Numbered from the stretch's first letter, positions 23,693 through 36,261 are shown. The stretch: 64,000 nucleotides of DNA from Gigaspora rosea (GCA_003550325.1 QKWP01000212.1:108229-172228); one strand, 5' to 3'. Made by a program: numbers and translations. The notes: generated by a model not told the origin, from the sequence alone.

Positions 23693-25550
23693 TATCAATA
23701 AAACTTTTTTTTTATTTCGAAAAAAAAGAATAAAAAAAAAATGTAAAAGTTTTAGCACGGGTTTGAGAATTTTAGATAAAATTGGGCGTACATATACGCC
23801 AAAAAATTTCAGGTTAATGAAGAAGTCCTAAAAGGAAACAATCTTCAAAATTTGACAGAAACAGGATCAAAATCATAACGCATAACGCTAAACATATATA
23901 AATTTAACGTTTACGGATATTAACAAAACTTGATAAATACTTGGTAGCATATAAAGTGCTTGGCAACATGATAAATTATCACGTATACATATGTTATGAT
24001 AATTAACACTAATACTGTAATAGCTGTATAAAACTTGATCAAAAATTGTATTTAAAGTTTTGATCAACAACCTAAAAGTATATAAATTTATGTCAATCAT
24101 TCTATAATCATTTCTAGTAAAGTTAACAAATACGTTAATATCTAGTATTTAACCAAGTGATAGCAGAGACAGCTACTAAATGAATAAATTACATCGATAT
24201 GATCAGAGTTATTGATTCAATTTTTAAGCACAGCCCAATTTAAGTATAGTTATAGTTAGCGGTGCATTATAATAGTGATCGAATTACAAACATAATCTTG
24301 GTTATTTTTTATATTGATATGGATTATGCATCTTCAGCTCCGCTCAGCAATTTTAGTCAAATATAGAAATTTAAGGGGCTAGATATTTTTTTAAAGCATA
24401 CAGACATATATATATATATATGTATTAGTAGTATAATAGCTAAGAATATCGATATTTTTAACCATTTATAACATTCGCTATTTATAATACGAAATAACGG
24501 CTATAGTATCGATTAAAGTTAAATCGATCCAAATTTCCTAATGACGGATACAGTTAGTTTACGAATAAATATGAATAAGTATTAAAGTGTTTTATATAAA
24601 TAAATGACAAACGAAAATGGCAAAACATTTTCTAGCCATAAATAGAAAATTTTAAGTATTTGGCTGTATTTTGTCCAAAAATATAAAGGCTAAACAGTGT
24701 ATCGATTATTTTTTATATAGATTATTTTAGTAACTTATGTTTCATTTATTAGCTTTATAAATTCATTTTTTCTTAACCAGAATCATCATGTTGATCGCTT
24801 GTCAATCGTCTCAATCAACTGATTGATTATTAATAGATTTTCTCATACTGCACTAATGGAAGTGTATGACAATGATCAGCTGCTTATTGCCCATTACGTA
24901 ATGTCTGATACACATAATGAACCTGTGATAGTAGGTTTGATATACCACAATGAGTTCTTTCGTATAACGCTAAGCAAATATTTGCGGTTTTGGTGCTTAG
25001 GCGTTTCATTCCATTTAGACCAAGGCGGATAATTATTTTCTTATCCTTCAGTCTTATTTCACTTGATTGTAACATCTATCAATCCCTTTTAACTTTTTCT
25101 ATAGGATTTTAATCTCGATCAAAAATACAAGAATGGATTTCAGCTTTTACGATGATCATGCGATTTGAGGAACCAACTTCAAAAGTTCCTCTAGCACATA
25201 ATGCAACTAATTTACTACGTATTTGGTTATTTATAACTATTACGGTCACGAGGTGTTTTTTTTAATAGGACTCTAGGGTCAAGAATCTATTACAAACTGT
25301 TGCAAATATCGTGAATCACAACTATCTAAGGAAAATGTAAGATATCACGAATTTTGCTGATATACGTGAATATTGTGTTATATCATGATCTGCTAATTTT
25401 AGATGATAATAAAAATATATAATTATAAAATAAACTCAAGGCGATCTTACTACGCCATCAAAGTAATAATCATGATATTCTGTTGTTGGATGTTAAGTTT
25501 CACTTGTACACACATACAGATTAGAGTATAATGTTCAAGTGTCATTATTA
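23693..25550. other. Spacer
   Basis: No recognisable gene. A 63-69 residue open stretch occurs on both strands at about 24823-25075 (for example ALMEVYDNDQLLIAHYVMSD on +) but matches no family I know and has no clear gene context. Confidence 0.4.
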
Positions 25551-25657
25551 CTAATCAACTAGTCTAATAGATTAATCGACTAGTATTAATAGATTAGTCG
25601 ACTAGTATTAATAGATTAGTCGATTAGTATTAATAGATTAGTCGACTAGTACTAATA
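25551..25657. repeat. 22-bp palindromic tandem repeat, about 4.5 units
   Basis: Unit AGTATTAATAGATTAGTCGACT repeated with few changes (shown in part: TTAATAGATTAGTCGACT). The ACTAGTCGACTAGT part is dyad-symmetric. Confidence 0.85.
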
Positions 25658-27342
25658 AGTAATTTTTTGTAATAGTGAAATTTGAGGTGCATTTTATATT
25701 TTCATTTTGAAATCTTGAAAATTGGGTCGATCGGTCGGAATTTTTTTTTTTTATCCTGTCGCTCCTGTTTAAAAAAAGGAAGGGTAGATTTTGGTGGAGT
25801 TTATATATTCAAATAGGACCCCAAAATCTTAGTACTTTCCGAAACGTTATCATTGTTCAGGCAAACATAAGTAAAGTCTGCATGCAACTTTTTTATATAT
25901 AAACCGTTAATTTTCATCCCTGATTAGTTTTCATTAAATGCCAATTTTCATAAACAATAGAAGCTAAATCTTTGTATGTAATGGGATGATCTCTTAACAG
26001 ATGATGGTAACGTAAGTGATACCTTTATAAGTTATTAAACATAAGCATACTAATATTATTCTTATTTTCATGTTATCCGAATAAAACTGGCAATCAGGAA
26101 TAAATAACAGGTTAATTATTCGAATTATGAGATTTTGAAATCCTTTCAGTATCTTAATTAGAAATTCATGACAATAACAAATAAAAAACAGATCTTTCTC
26201 AAAAGTATTTAGTTAGTTACAATGAAAATGCGTATAAGAATCTACAACTTATAACACACTAATTCATAGTATACTCCAAATAACAACTATTTTGATTACT
26301 TATAGATACAAGTCTATATAGAACACATAATTATAAATCTAGGTTTAAATTCTAGCATAAATATGATTAAGATTAGCAAAATTATTTGTTATCATACAGT
26401 ATTATTCTGCACTACTACGTAGCCGTAAGCCTCAAGCATCCGGAAATTTACTAAATCGGGGTAGGCCACATTGACTGGATACAAATCGATGATAAATTAA
26501 ATGAAAGAATTTCGAATTTATAATCTAGAATAAATTCTAATACACAGTCAAACCTCTCTAAAAGTGCAACTCTCTAGATGCAACCTTTAACTCTGGCCCA
26601 AATACATACAATACGTACTTTTAGAAATGCAAAAATTTATTATTGTTCTCTAAATTCAGCTTGATCTTACGAGTTACATTTTAGAGAAGTTTGTTTTTAT
26701 ATCGAATAATCAAAGATTTTTATTATCAAATGAACGAGTAATTAAAAGAGTTAGTATATGTTTAAATATATCGAATAATCAAAGATTTTTATTATCAAAA
26801 TCAACGAGTAATTAAAAGAGTCAATAAAAATTTTTAAATGAAATCTAATGAGATTATTCTAAACGTAGAAATAATCGATGAAATCAAGATAAACTTGTAT
26901 GTACCTACGTACACTGAAAATTAGACCAATAATCTATACAGCATGTCAAATATAGAAATAACAGCTACAAATTATAATCGATCAATATTATTATTAGTCA
27001 GAATCGCGTTTAAATTTATTCAGAATCGCGTTTTAAATTTATTCATCATTACAAGTTTATTCCGAAACTGAAATACCTATAAATATAGTAGGTAAATTCA
27101 GGAAGTGAATTTTAAATTGTAAAAAACGATTTAGTGTTAGTGAAAGCGGAATATATCATAAATCGTTACTTGCATCTTGAATCTCTGTAATCGATCTAAT
27201 TAGGAAAAGAACACTAATGGATCAATGTTTTGACTAAGCCGGCTAAGCCAATTTTTTTTTTTTTTTATAATATATTATTATTTTTAAGATCTCTAGCAAA
27301 CAAATTTTTCTATACATAAAATCAATTAATAAAATTTTAGAA
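25658..27342. repeat. Spacer with a 69-bp direct repeat at 26699-26825
   Basis: Two adjacent copies of ATCGAATAATCAAAGATTTT through GAGTAATTAAAAGAGT start at 26701 and 26770. A shorter pair, CAGAATCGCGTTTAAATT, occurs at about 27000 and 27020. No gene is seen. Confidence 0.7.
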
Positions 27343-28214
27343 CAGTGTTGTCACTGGAAGACTGGAACCCCACTGGACGTCCAGATTCTTCCAGAGTTTC
27401 AGTGAAAAATCCCCTGGAACGATTTTCTCGCTGTAATGTATTCAATCAAATTAGTTAGTTGGCAGTTTCTGAGCTTCCGAAGCTATTCAATGCAAAATAT
27501 TCAGTTTATCTTTTCAACTCATCTTTAATACTAGCTCAAGATTTTGACATAATAATTCTTTCTTTGATCGTGTATCTCATTACGATAATATAATTTATTT
27601 TGTTGATATTGTAAAAAAAGGATTTTCATATTCGATTTCACTAATTCTTTAATTCTTTAACAAAGTCTTTAACATTATCACATGACCTATGCTGGATTAC
27701 CCAGTTATTCTGGTTATTAAAAATAACACTATTTGTGATCCGGTAATGTTCGCGCAAACAGGTAGGCTTAATTTATACCAGGTTTAATCTCTACTCTAAA
27801 TGGTTGATCTGAAACAGCCAATCAGAAGTCACTGATTACTGAACATCACTAGAACTTTTATTGGAACGATTCAGTGACATTCGATCACTGGAAGCTATTA
27901 ATGTTTCCAACTCCATCCATTAGGCGGATTCTATGTTTACATTACCCCCCATAGTAAAAAAATTTAGAAATATATACATAGGACTACAGGATATTTTGGA
28001 AAAATTTTTACAGTCGCGGAACAATTTGGAAAAATTTTTTTTGAAAAAAATTTTTTTAAAATTTTACTATGTGAACCACCCCCCCCCCCCCCCCCCCCCC
28101 CCCCGGAGGGGAGATGGGGTAATGTAAAATACAGAATCCAGTTGGTCTCATCTTAAGTCCATTGATCTTCTAATTCCAATAATTCCCATTGGAACGTTCC
28201 AGTGAACAACACTG
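27343..28214. mobile_element. hAT-like non-autonomous element, 872 bp
   Basis: Ends CAGTGTTGTCACTGGAA and the complement of CAGTGTTGTTCACTGGAA. The interior is non-coding and hosts a second inverted-repeat element. The 8-bp flanks (TTTTAGAA and ATTTAAAA) match poorly, so the superfamily rests on the terminal CAGTG only. Confidence 0.6.
27926..28139. mobile_element. Nested MITE carrying a 26-C tract
   Basis: Left end GGATTCTATGTTTACATTAC, right end complement of GGATTCTGTATTTTACATTA. The tract C26 lies at 28079-28104 just inside the right end. It is inserted in the larger hAT-like element. Confidence 0.7.
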
Positions 28215-28280
28215 ATTTAAAATATTGATTTTAGTAATATGTTTCGTGTTTGCCTTCGTTTTTTTTTTTAAAAAAAAGTA

Positions 28281-28453
28281 TATATATGTTGTGTCCCGAT
28301 GCCCGATTCGGAATCGGGCTGCCCCAGATGAGAATTTTGTAGCAGAATTAGGACTTTAGGTGACTTTAGGGTTAGGGTTAGGCTAGAGTTAGAGGTAGGA
28401 TTAGGCCAGATTCCAAATTGGGACAAATTCTTATCTGGGACACAACATATATA
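28281..28453. mobile_element. MITE, about 173 bp, with GGGTTAG core
   Basis: Ends TATATATGTTGTGTCCC and its complement; inner parts GAGAATTTTG / CAAATTCTTATCTGG also pair. The middle reads TTTAGGGTTAGGGTTAGG, telomere-like but far too short for a telomere. Confidence 0.7.
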
Positions 28454-29884
28454 TATATAATAATAATAATAATAGGGAAATCTAGATAGTGCTCTAGTGC
28501 ACTTTGCGCCCCTACTATTTGATTATTGAAAAAGTTGTGCGACATGAATTTAAAACCAGATTATTGCATATCATTATAGTAATACTGCAATTGTTTGCTG
28601 AGTTTATCGTCTGCTTTGATACGTACATGCATATGATGTAATCCCTCAACAATGTAATAAAAGGAGGTTCGATCAATTGTAATCGAATCTCTTTTGCAAG
28701 CATTAAATAAAGATTTGCAAATGTAAACAACGAAGAAGGTGAATTTAATAAAGGCTACATACTTTATATCTATAATCAATAATCTTGTGGTTAAACATTA
28801 AGACACAATTAGAAAATTGAACAAATGTAAGACTGGTTTACATTAAATTTTGTGAACTAGATTTTTTTTAATTGAACAAGTGGTATTTAATAATTAAGAC
28901 ACAAGAAGCGAGCCCTGATCTTTTTTTCCATAGCTAGGATATAACAATTAGTATGAAAGGTGATAAACGGGGGGACAACATATTGTCGTCATAATGTTAC
29001 ACAAGTAGATCATTAACCCCAAAATTGTCACATATCATAATCGGTTTGCAGTACAAGTAAATCATATAAAAAATCTTTTTATTACTATGTTAACTAGCAC
29101 TTGACGAGCTCTGTTTGTTACTGATTCAAGACATCTCATTCACATATTCTATTCATGATTTCTGAGAGAATTTCGTAGAGTTTGGAAGCAAAACTGGATT
29201 CACAGAAGCCAAACACCCTATATAAAAGAAATTGCACCGTTTTTGGGGTAATTTTTTTTTTTTTTTAATATTGGTTCTAAGATTGAATAAATCTTACAAA
29301 TTTAGGATTTATTCGAACCTAGAGTATGTTATTTGGGTTTTTCATCAATAAGAGTTTTAAAATCAATGCATTTTATAAATATATAAATAGCATTTTGAAT
29401 TATAAACTGAAAAATTAAAATAAGTTTTTTTAATTTAATTTTGAAACACATCAACGTAAAGGTTTGATCAGTAAAAATTTTTATTTAATTTATTATATAT
29501 ATAAATTTATTGTACCAGTATTTATTTTTAATAAAAAATTGTCTTGAATTTATTCTTTACAATTTAAATTTGATTTTAATAATACTATTCCTTTAGTATA
29601 ACCCATCTTATTCTTTCTAACACCAACCCATAGTAACTACAAAGTGTTCTCAAGCATCAATCTTGATGCAATTTTCTAATGATCAAAAGTGAATAGTGAC
29701 ATTATTGAAATTTGTTAAGCACCACTCTAGTTAATAATTGTAACGATCTAAATTGCAATCAAATTAAAGATCTCAAGTAGCTTTAATGACTATAAGATGT
29801 TTATTTGTTACTAATACATTGGGAAAAACACTCCTAAATATTTACAGTATATAATACTACTTTATCTTGTGTTTTATTAGCATT
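28454..29884. other. AT-rich spacer
   Basis: No gene recognised; short frames at 28515-28779 on the minus strand lack any family signature. Confidence 0.5.
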
Positions 29885-30140
29885 TTTTTCAACTCCAATC
29901 TATTATATTAACATTAGATATTCCATCAGCAAAGTTTTATATCCTTTTTTTTGATAAGTAAATGCCTTACATTCATCCTTTTTAGCTCCTTCTGGATCAT
30001 AAGCAAGTGCCTTACTTTTATCCTTTTCAACTCCTCCTTGGTTATAAGCAAATACCTTCTATTTATCTTTTTCAACTCCTCCTGAATTGTAATTAATATC
30101 TTATATTTATTTTTTTTAGCACCTTCTGGATCCAAGGTTA
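29885..30140 (-). pseudogene. Sel1-repeat relic
   Basis: On the minus strand, in one frame: GVEKDKSKALAYDPEGAKKD then ECKAFTYQKKG. These are the linker halves of Sel1 units (GVEKDxxKAF-Y) with the other half deleted, giving a 51-bp tandem period. The reading frame shifts between copies and the end is broken. It is a small, decayed piece of a gene like the array at 11664-17735. Confidence 0.6.
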
Positions 30141-30241
30141 TTTATTCTAAATTCAAAACAGTTAGGTTGGTTTTTACATAGTGCCTCTTTTAATATTCTT
30201 TTTCCTAACTTAAGTTAGTTGGCAAAAGGTGTCTCTGCTAA

Positions 30242-30770
30242 GGGGAGTAACAAAAATCAGGTAATTTTTTAGAGGGTGAAGGGAGTAAAAAAAAGTTAAA
30301 ATTATATGGGGCAGTGTTAACTAAAACAAGGCTTATGGAATTTTTTGCAAAAACGAGTTAACTATACCATCATATAAAGCAGGAATTTTTCTATATAATT
30401 GACATTTAAAGCATTGATTTACATAGTAAAATTTTTACCAATGCTTACTTTTTGAAATGCTGTATATGATTAAACGTGATCTAAAATTAGAATTGGGATA
30501 TCCGGTTGTTGATCCTTGCTACAGAGTCATAGAAATGGATTCGTGTGATTGGCTGGCAAATGTCGATCCAACAGGTTATACTAATAATAGATCATCATTG
30601 TTATTGTTACACGAAATTTTAAACGTGATTTTCTCAAAATAGAAAAAAAGCCATAAGCCTTGTTTTAGTGACGCTGCCCCATATATAAGAACCTGACTAT
30701 ATATATATTAAGAAAGAGGGAGGGTGATAGACCTCTGATAAAAAATAATGATAATTATTGACATAGCCCT
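30242..30770. repeat. Repeat copy interrupted by a MITE (relative of 33226-33362)
   Basis: The flanks (GGGGAGTAACAAAAATCAGG at 30242; ACCTGACTATATATA and CTCTGATAAAAAATAAT after 30680) match the uninterrupted copy at 33226-33362, which shows the empty site. Confidence 0.75.
30308..30680. mobile_element. MITE, 373 bp, with 4-bp target duplication
   Basis: Ends GGGGCAGTGTTAACTAAAAC and the complement of GGGGCAGCGTCACTAAAAC; both continue AAGGCTTATGG. Comparison with the empty copy at 33277 gives a 4-bp duplication (ATAT). A short open frame inside (30457-30642) has no known family. Confidence 0.85.
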
Positions 30771-31019
30771 AACATTTTTTCATTCTTTTGAACTGGAAGT
30801 ATTCTTGTAATATCTTAGACATGTTATAAAAAAAATATGATTCAATTTTTAAAGATGTAAAAAACTATTGTTAAACTTTTATGAAGTTAGCTACCAGCCT
30901 TCAGTTATTCAAATTTTGAAAAAAATCTATATTCAAATAGTTGAAATTTTTTATTAAAATTTTTTGAAAGTTTGATACGATAATATTTTATCAGTATATA
31001 AATCTTCTATATTGTGACA

Positions 31020-32800
31020 ATTTGAAGATCGATTATCTACTTGTATAATATTGAGTTGTTCCCTGTTTATTTACTATTTCCTAGGTAGTACCCAGTTCAC
31101 TATTGATATACAAGAAACATTATAAATGTAAGTCCTAAATTTTTTTAATTGGGTAACAGTATTGAATATATACTATGGGACCTGCAGGCTGATAGCATAA
31201 GTGGTTATGCTCCCAGGTCGCCAAAAGTAAGGTCGCTGGTTCAATCACCACTAGCGGACATAGAAAACTATATGCGATCACAAGAGGAAGGGCTGAACTA
31301 GGATGCTAGGACTGTGGTTGGTTAATTTAACCACATTGGTGTGTTTGTGCTGCCAAATTTCGAAAATATTGGATACTACTGGTGGAATTCCGGTTGTATA
31401 AGAATAAATGTATACTTCCGGTGGGATTCCGGTTGAATGGTAACATGATAAAATAAGTGGCAAGTTGCACTAACCCGATAAGGAATAAAGATCTCAGATG
31501 AACTCAGGATGGGCTCAGTCCTAACTCGAAATGGAAGAAGAACAAAACTTTGGAAGACTGAAGGAAGAAGGTACTGAGAATTCCCCCTGCCCGGTCAGTA
31601 CAAACAACTAGAGGTCTTGGTTGAAGTTGAAAGCTGAAACTTCGAAAGGCTAAAGGAAGGAAGTACTGAGATAATCTTATCTTCCCCACATCTGGTCAGT
31701 ACGGACGACCTGAGGTTCCAGAAAAAGTTGGAAATTCGAAGACACCGCCGGTGGATTGGATAACCAAAATGAGTAATATCTGGATAACTGAGTACGAATT
31801 AGGTGGTATAACTAGTCACAAATATGTAACAATATAGAAATGTAATTTGAAAATTGTACGACCTTAATGTACAAAATAACAAGGACCTTAATAAATGAGC
31901 GCCATACATGCCCCAACAGCCATAGAGCTAAAGGGTTAAAAATATATATATATATATATACTATGGCATATAACCATTAGTATGACTGTTACTAAGTTTT
32001 GGAGAAATAGTGGATAAAATTAGTGAAAGTAGTACCCAGCATGTTATTGAAATGCAGATATTACAAGTGTAAGCTTTGATTTTTTTTTAATCAGATAATA
32101 GTATCAAGTGCATTACTAAAGCACATAACTATTAGCTTGAATAGGCCAATATGAAATTTTGAAGAAGTGGCAAATAAATTTAGTGAAGTTAGTACCTGGC
32201 ATATAGTTGAAACATGGGCATTACAAGTATAAGCTCTGTTTTTTTTCTTTTTTTTCTTAATTGGACAATAATATCAAGTACATTACTAAAACACATTAAT
32301 CCAATGCTAAATTTTAAACAAGTGGCAAATAAATTTAGTGAAGCTAGTACAGTACTTAGCACAATGTTGAGATGCAGGTATTACAAGCATAGCTTTGTTT
32401 TTTTTAATTGGACAATAATATCAAGTGCATTACTATAAATATTAGTATGAATGGGCTGAACTAAAGTTTAAAAAAGTAAAAAAGAATTTAGTAAAGCTGT
32501 ATCCAGCATAATGTTGAGATATGACATTACAAGCATAGGCTCTGATTTTTTTTAAATTGGATAATTGTATCAAGTGCAACACTAAATATATAACTATTTG
32601 CATAAATAATGCAATACTAAGCTTTGAAAAAATAGTAAATAAAACTGTAGAAGGTAGTACTCAACACATTATTAAGTTACAAGAAATATATACCTGGATT
32701 TTTTTTAGTTAAGCAGATAGTATCTGCATATTACTAAATTATAGGTTTATAATTATTAGTATAAATAGCCCAATAACAAGCTTCAAAGAAATAGCTAAGA
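31020..32800. repeat. Satellite-like tandem array, ~157-bp unit, ~6 units
   Basis: Units are anchored by AGTAGTACCCAGC at about 31083, 32031, 32191, 32351, 32500 and 32656 (spacing 147-160), each followed by ATTACAAGTRTAAGCTCTGA, a T run, and TATCAAGTGCATTACTAAA. The first unit is separated from the rest by the SINE at 31179-31954. The array directly precedes the MULE remnant and may be part of its non-coding 5' region. Confidence 0.75.
31179..31954 (+). mobile_element. tRNA-derived SINE-like element with target duplication
   Basis: The head carries an A-box-like TAGCATAAGTGG (31191) and a B-box-like GGTTCAATCAC (31239), spaced as in tRNA promoters. The body is richer in GC than the surroundings and contains an internal duplication (GTACTGAG ... 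GGTCAGTAC ... GAGGT at about 31580 and 31660). It ends in a TA-rich tail. ATATACTATGG flanks both sides (about 31168-31178 and 31955-31966), a direct duplication consistent with LINE-driven insertion into the 157-bp array. Confidence 0.7.
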
Positions 32801-32819
32801 TTGAAGATCAAAAAAGAAG

Positions 32820-35280
32820 TAAAACAGGAAAACTTTATATAGGTAAGAAATTTGTATCTTGGGATGAAGTAATTTTATTTCTAAAAGAATTTTGCAAGTG
32901 TCAGGGCTTAGGTTATTGTAAAGGCCTTTTCAAAAAAATGTGATAAACAGAATGTTAAAGAGCAAAAATTTCTTATTCACTATTCTGGAACCTTTAATTC
33001 ATACAAAACAGCACTACTTGAAAATTAGCATAATACACAATTATGTAAAGTAAACTGATATAGCATCTCAATATTAATCAAAATACAGCAGTAAAGACAA
33101 TTATGTAGTAACCTTACTTGTTAATAAACACAAGTGCATATTTTATCTCTAGATAATGCATATTTGTTATCTCAATTCCATAAATTAATTAAAACAATGC
33201 TTGCTAATGTTAAGTTTTTAATATTAGGGGAGTAACAAAAATCAGGTAATTTTCTAGAGAGTAAAAAAAGGTAAAATTATATATAAGGATCCTGACTATA
33301 TATAGATTAAAGGAGGGGTAGTCTCTGATAAAAAATAATCAGGTAATTAATGACACAGTCCTTAGAAGAAAATATATAACAGCAACTTAACAATATCAGC
33401 TACTCATAAGCAAGTATAAAAGGAGTATTATAAAAAAAGACTTAAACAATACTATTAGTTTTTTTTGTTACCAAAAATTATCAGTATTTAACAATGCATG
33501 AAATTTGTTAAATGATTTATTTGCTAAGAAAGTACATAATTCTGAATAGGTTGTTTTATATCAAATAGATCTATTAATATAAGCATTAAAATATTTATTT
33601 TGAATAGAGACACATCAAGTTCAATTATACAATTGTTACAGATCTGTTTTTATATCTAACAATATGGCAAAAATGAATATTTCCAATTTACCATTATCAT
33701 TTTTTTATAACAACTATAATTCAAGGGCCATTGTACAGGCATTATTGAAAATAAAACATTAGAACCATATTTATAAAGTTTAAAAATACTTGCTCAAGCT
33801 GTTCATCAGTTATGATTACAGATGCTAATTTAGTAAAGGAGTAGTAATTGCACAATATTTCTCTTAACATAACATTTATATTGTATATAGCATATTGGTA
33901 AGACATTTTAAAAAATTTGTAAAAAAAATTGTCAGAAGAATACAGATTTGCCAAAGCTTTTTATTAGTATCATAATAGGCTTAAAGTTGTTAATTTGAAA
34001 AACAGTATCTTAAATTAATAAAAAGTATCTTAGAGTTCAAAAATATCTTGAATATTTGTACAAATACAAAAAATCATAGGCTAAGTGCTACTCAAGCTCC
34101 TGCTTAACAGCATGTATGCAATCTACAAGTTGAATCAAAGGTATAAATAATGCAATTAAAAAGAAATTAAACCAAAAACCTATGTTAATATTTGAGATTT
34201 GTAACAGTGTTTTAAAATTTCTTTAAGACATCAAAATAATAGTAACTTTATATTATAGAAGGAATCAATGCCCTTTATTTTAGCACCACACCAAATATTT
34301 ACAATACAATTTTTTCTAAATGTAGATATTGAAATTCATATTTTGTTATTATACCAATTGTTAATAAATTAGTAAACTGCAAAGAAGTTAGCAAAATATG
34401 TAGCTCTTGAGAAGAGTAAAAAAGTGAATTGTAAGGCTTTATGTTTGGATAAAGTTTTGACTTACTCCAAGTATGCACTAACACAATTCTGTATGAATAT
34501 TATAATTAAATAATTTTTATTTGGAAAGTAAGACATATCAAGTACCAAGATATTTTGCATTTTGTATTTATTTTAATAGATAGTAATTACTAATGCATCT
34601 GCAAAATGTCTATTCTATGACTTTGAGCTAGGATTGTCAATATTTTTTATATTTGTCTATGGCACTACTAGCAAGATTCTATATCAATATGATTAACTAG
34701 CATTGGTGTAAAGATCAAGTATATAATGATGAATTAGTGATAGGTGTTTGTTCAATTGGGAAGTTCTAATAATAGTAGTCTATGTTCTTTTTTATAAAGT
34801 GGGCACCCATTTCAGGTAATGATATTTATGGTTTTCTGATAGAAAAATTGAATCAGCACATTCTCACTTAAAAGAAAAGCAATGTTATGCCAAAATTTAT
34901 GGACATGCTAAAACTCTAGTAAACAAATCAATCAATTTAGAATTGGATAAAAAATATAAAAAATTAACTATATTACTTGAAAATTTCAAAAAAAGCATAA
35001 CTATGCCTCAGAGCTATCAAAATCACATTGATATCATTTTAAATACTCAAAGTACAGTAATTGTTGATCATAAGAATAATATCATTCAAGAAAAGGAAAA
35101 TGTGCAAAGTAATATTGTAGAAGTTAAAAATCCAGTAGCAAAAAAGAGAAAAGGCATCCACAAGAAGCACAACGTATTCTCTCTAGCATTGAAGTTAATC
35201 AGCAATTAACTAAACTAAAACTAGAAGTAATAGATGTAAATATTGTGTTGAGTATGAACATAACATAAGGAGTTGTGATA
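32820..35280 (+). pseudogene. MULE (FAR1-type) transposase remnant
   Basis: Pieces of a Mutator-like transposase appear in order on the + strand in different frames: an N-terminal GKKFVSWDEVILFLKEF (about 32850-32910); VMITDAN then IAQYF and HNIYIVY with HFKKFVKK (about 33810-33925), matching the ITDxD...NT.H..CI.H part of the MULE catalytic domain; and a C-terminal AKIYGHAKTLVNKSIN with VKNPVAKKRKG (34890-35150), matching the region before the zinc knuckle. Stops and shifts are many, so it is old and inactive. No clear terminal repeats were found. Confidence 0.65.
33226..33362. repeat. Short repeat, empty-site copy
   Basis: About 137 bp, matching both flanks of the MITE at 30308-30680 without the insert. 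It lies within the MULE remnant. Confidence 0.7.
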
Positions 35281-35950
35281 AAAACAAGATGAATTCGAAT
35301 CAGAAGATAGTAGTACAATTTGGAATCAAAAGAGATAATAAAAACAAAGTTAATATATGCAACTTAAAGAGAGCAGGATCCAGTAATGCTAGTTTAAAAT
35401 CAGAAAACAATGAAGGTCCATTGCAAAAATAATAATAAAAAAGAGTGAAACATGCTAAATTTGATGAATTATCTGCAGACCCAGGCAGACTTGCTATAAT
35501 ATAAGAAGTTGCAAAAAAAGAAAAGCTCAAGAATAATAATATATTGATATGATGTGCAATGATAAGAAAGCAATTTCAATACCATGTTTGAGTTCTATAA
35601 TATGTAGTATAATTAGGCATAGTTAAGTGCTTGATTACATGTGTTTCTAAGCAATATTATTAAAATGAAACTATTAGTCGAATAATTGAGAAATTTTTGC
35701 TTTTATAGAATTTGAAGATTGACAATATGCTTAACAATTACTTTTTATATTTGTTTAGCAGTAGCTAAGTGAAAATAATTCTTATGCAGGTAGAAATAAT
35801 CAAATATTTCTAGTGGTAATAGAAAACAACGTGTAAGTTGAAAGGTATAAGGTGCTGATTGATACAATACACTTTTTATTGTTACTAAAATAGTTTATTA
35901 TTATTGCCACATAATAATATAGTTTGTATTATAGATGCCTGAAGCAACTA
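35281..35950. other. AT-rich spacer
   Basis: Nothing recognised; probably the tail of the MULE remnant. Confidence 0.4.
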
Positions 35951-36261
35951 CTGTATATTCCCAAAAATAAGTTACCTTTTTTGGGCCAAAAATTACATGA
36001 AAAAACGTGGGTAGCTTATTTTCAACGTATAGACGTTTTTGAAAAATTAAAAAACGTACTAATAAAAAGTTGTCCAAATAGTACCAAATTTTTAAAGTAA
36101 GTGTATTTTGATGCGCTGAACAACTTTACTTAATTGAACTTTTGAAGTTAACTTAGTAAAAAAAAGTTTTATATGTAGCAACTGCTAACACGTTTTTTGA
36201 GATTTTTGAAAAAATCTGGGGTAGCTTATTTTCAGAGTAGCTTATTTTCAGGAATATATGG
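35951..36261. mobile_element. MITE, about 310 bp
   Basis: Left CTGTATATTCCCAAAAATAA, right complement of CCATATATTCCTGAAAATAA; the right end has a second inner copy (GGGTAGCTTATTTTCA). Confidence 0.7.

Noticed and set aside
24823-25075. Small genes on both strands
   Set aside because: Open in both directions, no known family, no splice or promoter context; left as spacer.
28079-28104. Proline-rich protein end (27933-28127)
   Set aside because: The proline run is a 26-C tract inside a MITE.
28373-28395. Telomere or subtelomere suggested by TTAGGGTTAGGG
   Set aside because: Only two or three units, inside a MITE, with DNA continuing on both sides.
31189-31260. Functional tRNA gene
   Set aside because: A- and B-box-like words are present but no full cloverleaf; it is the head of a longer element with a target duplication.
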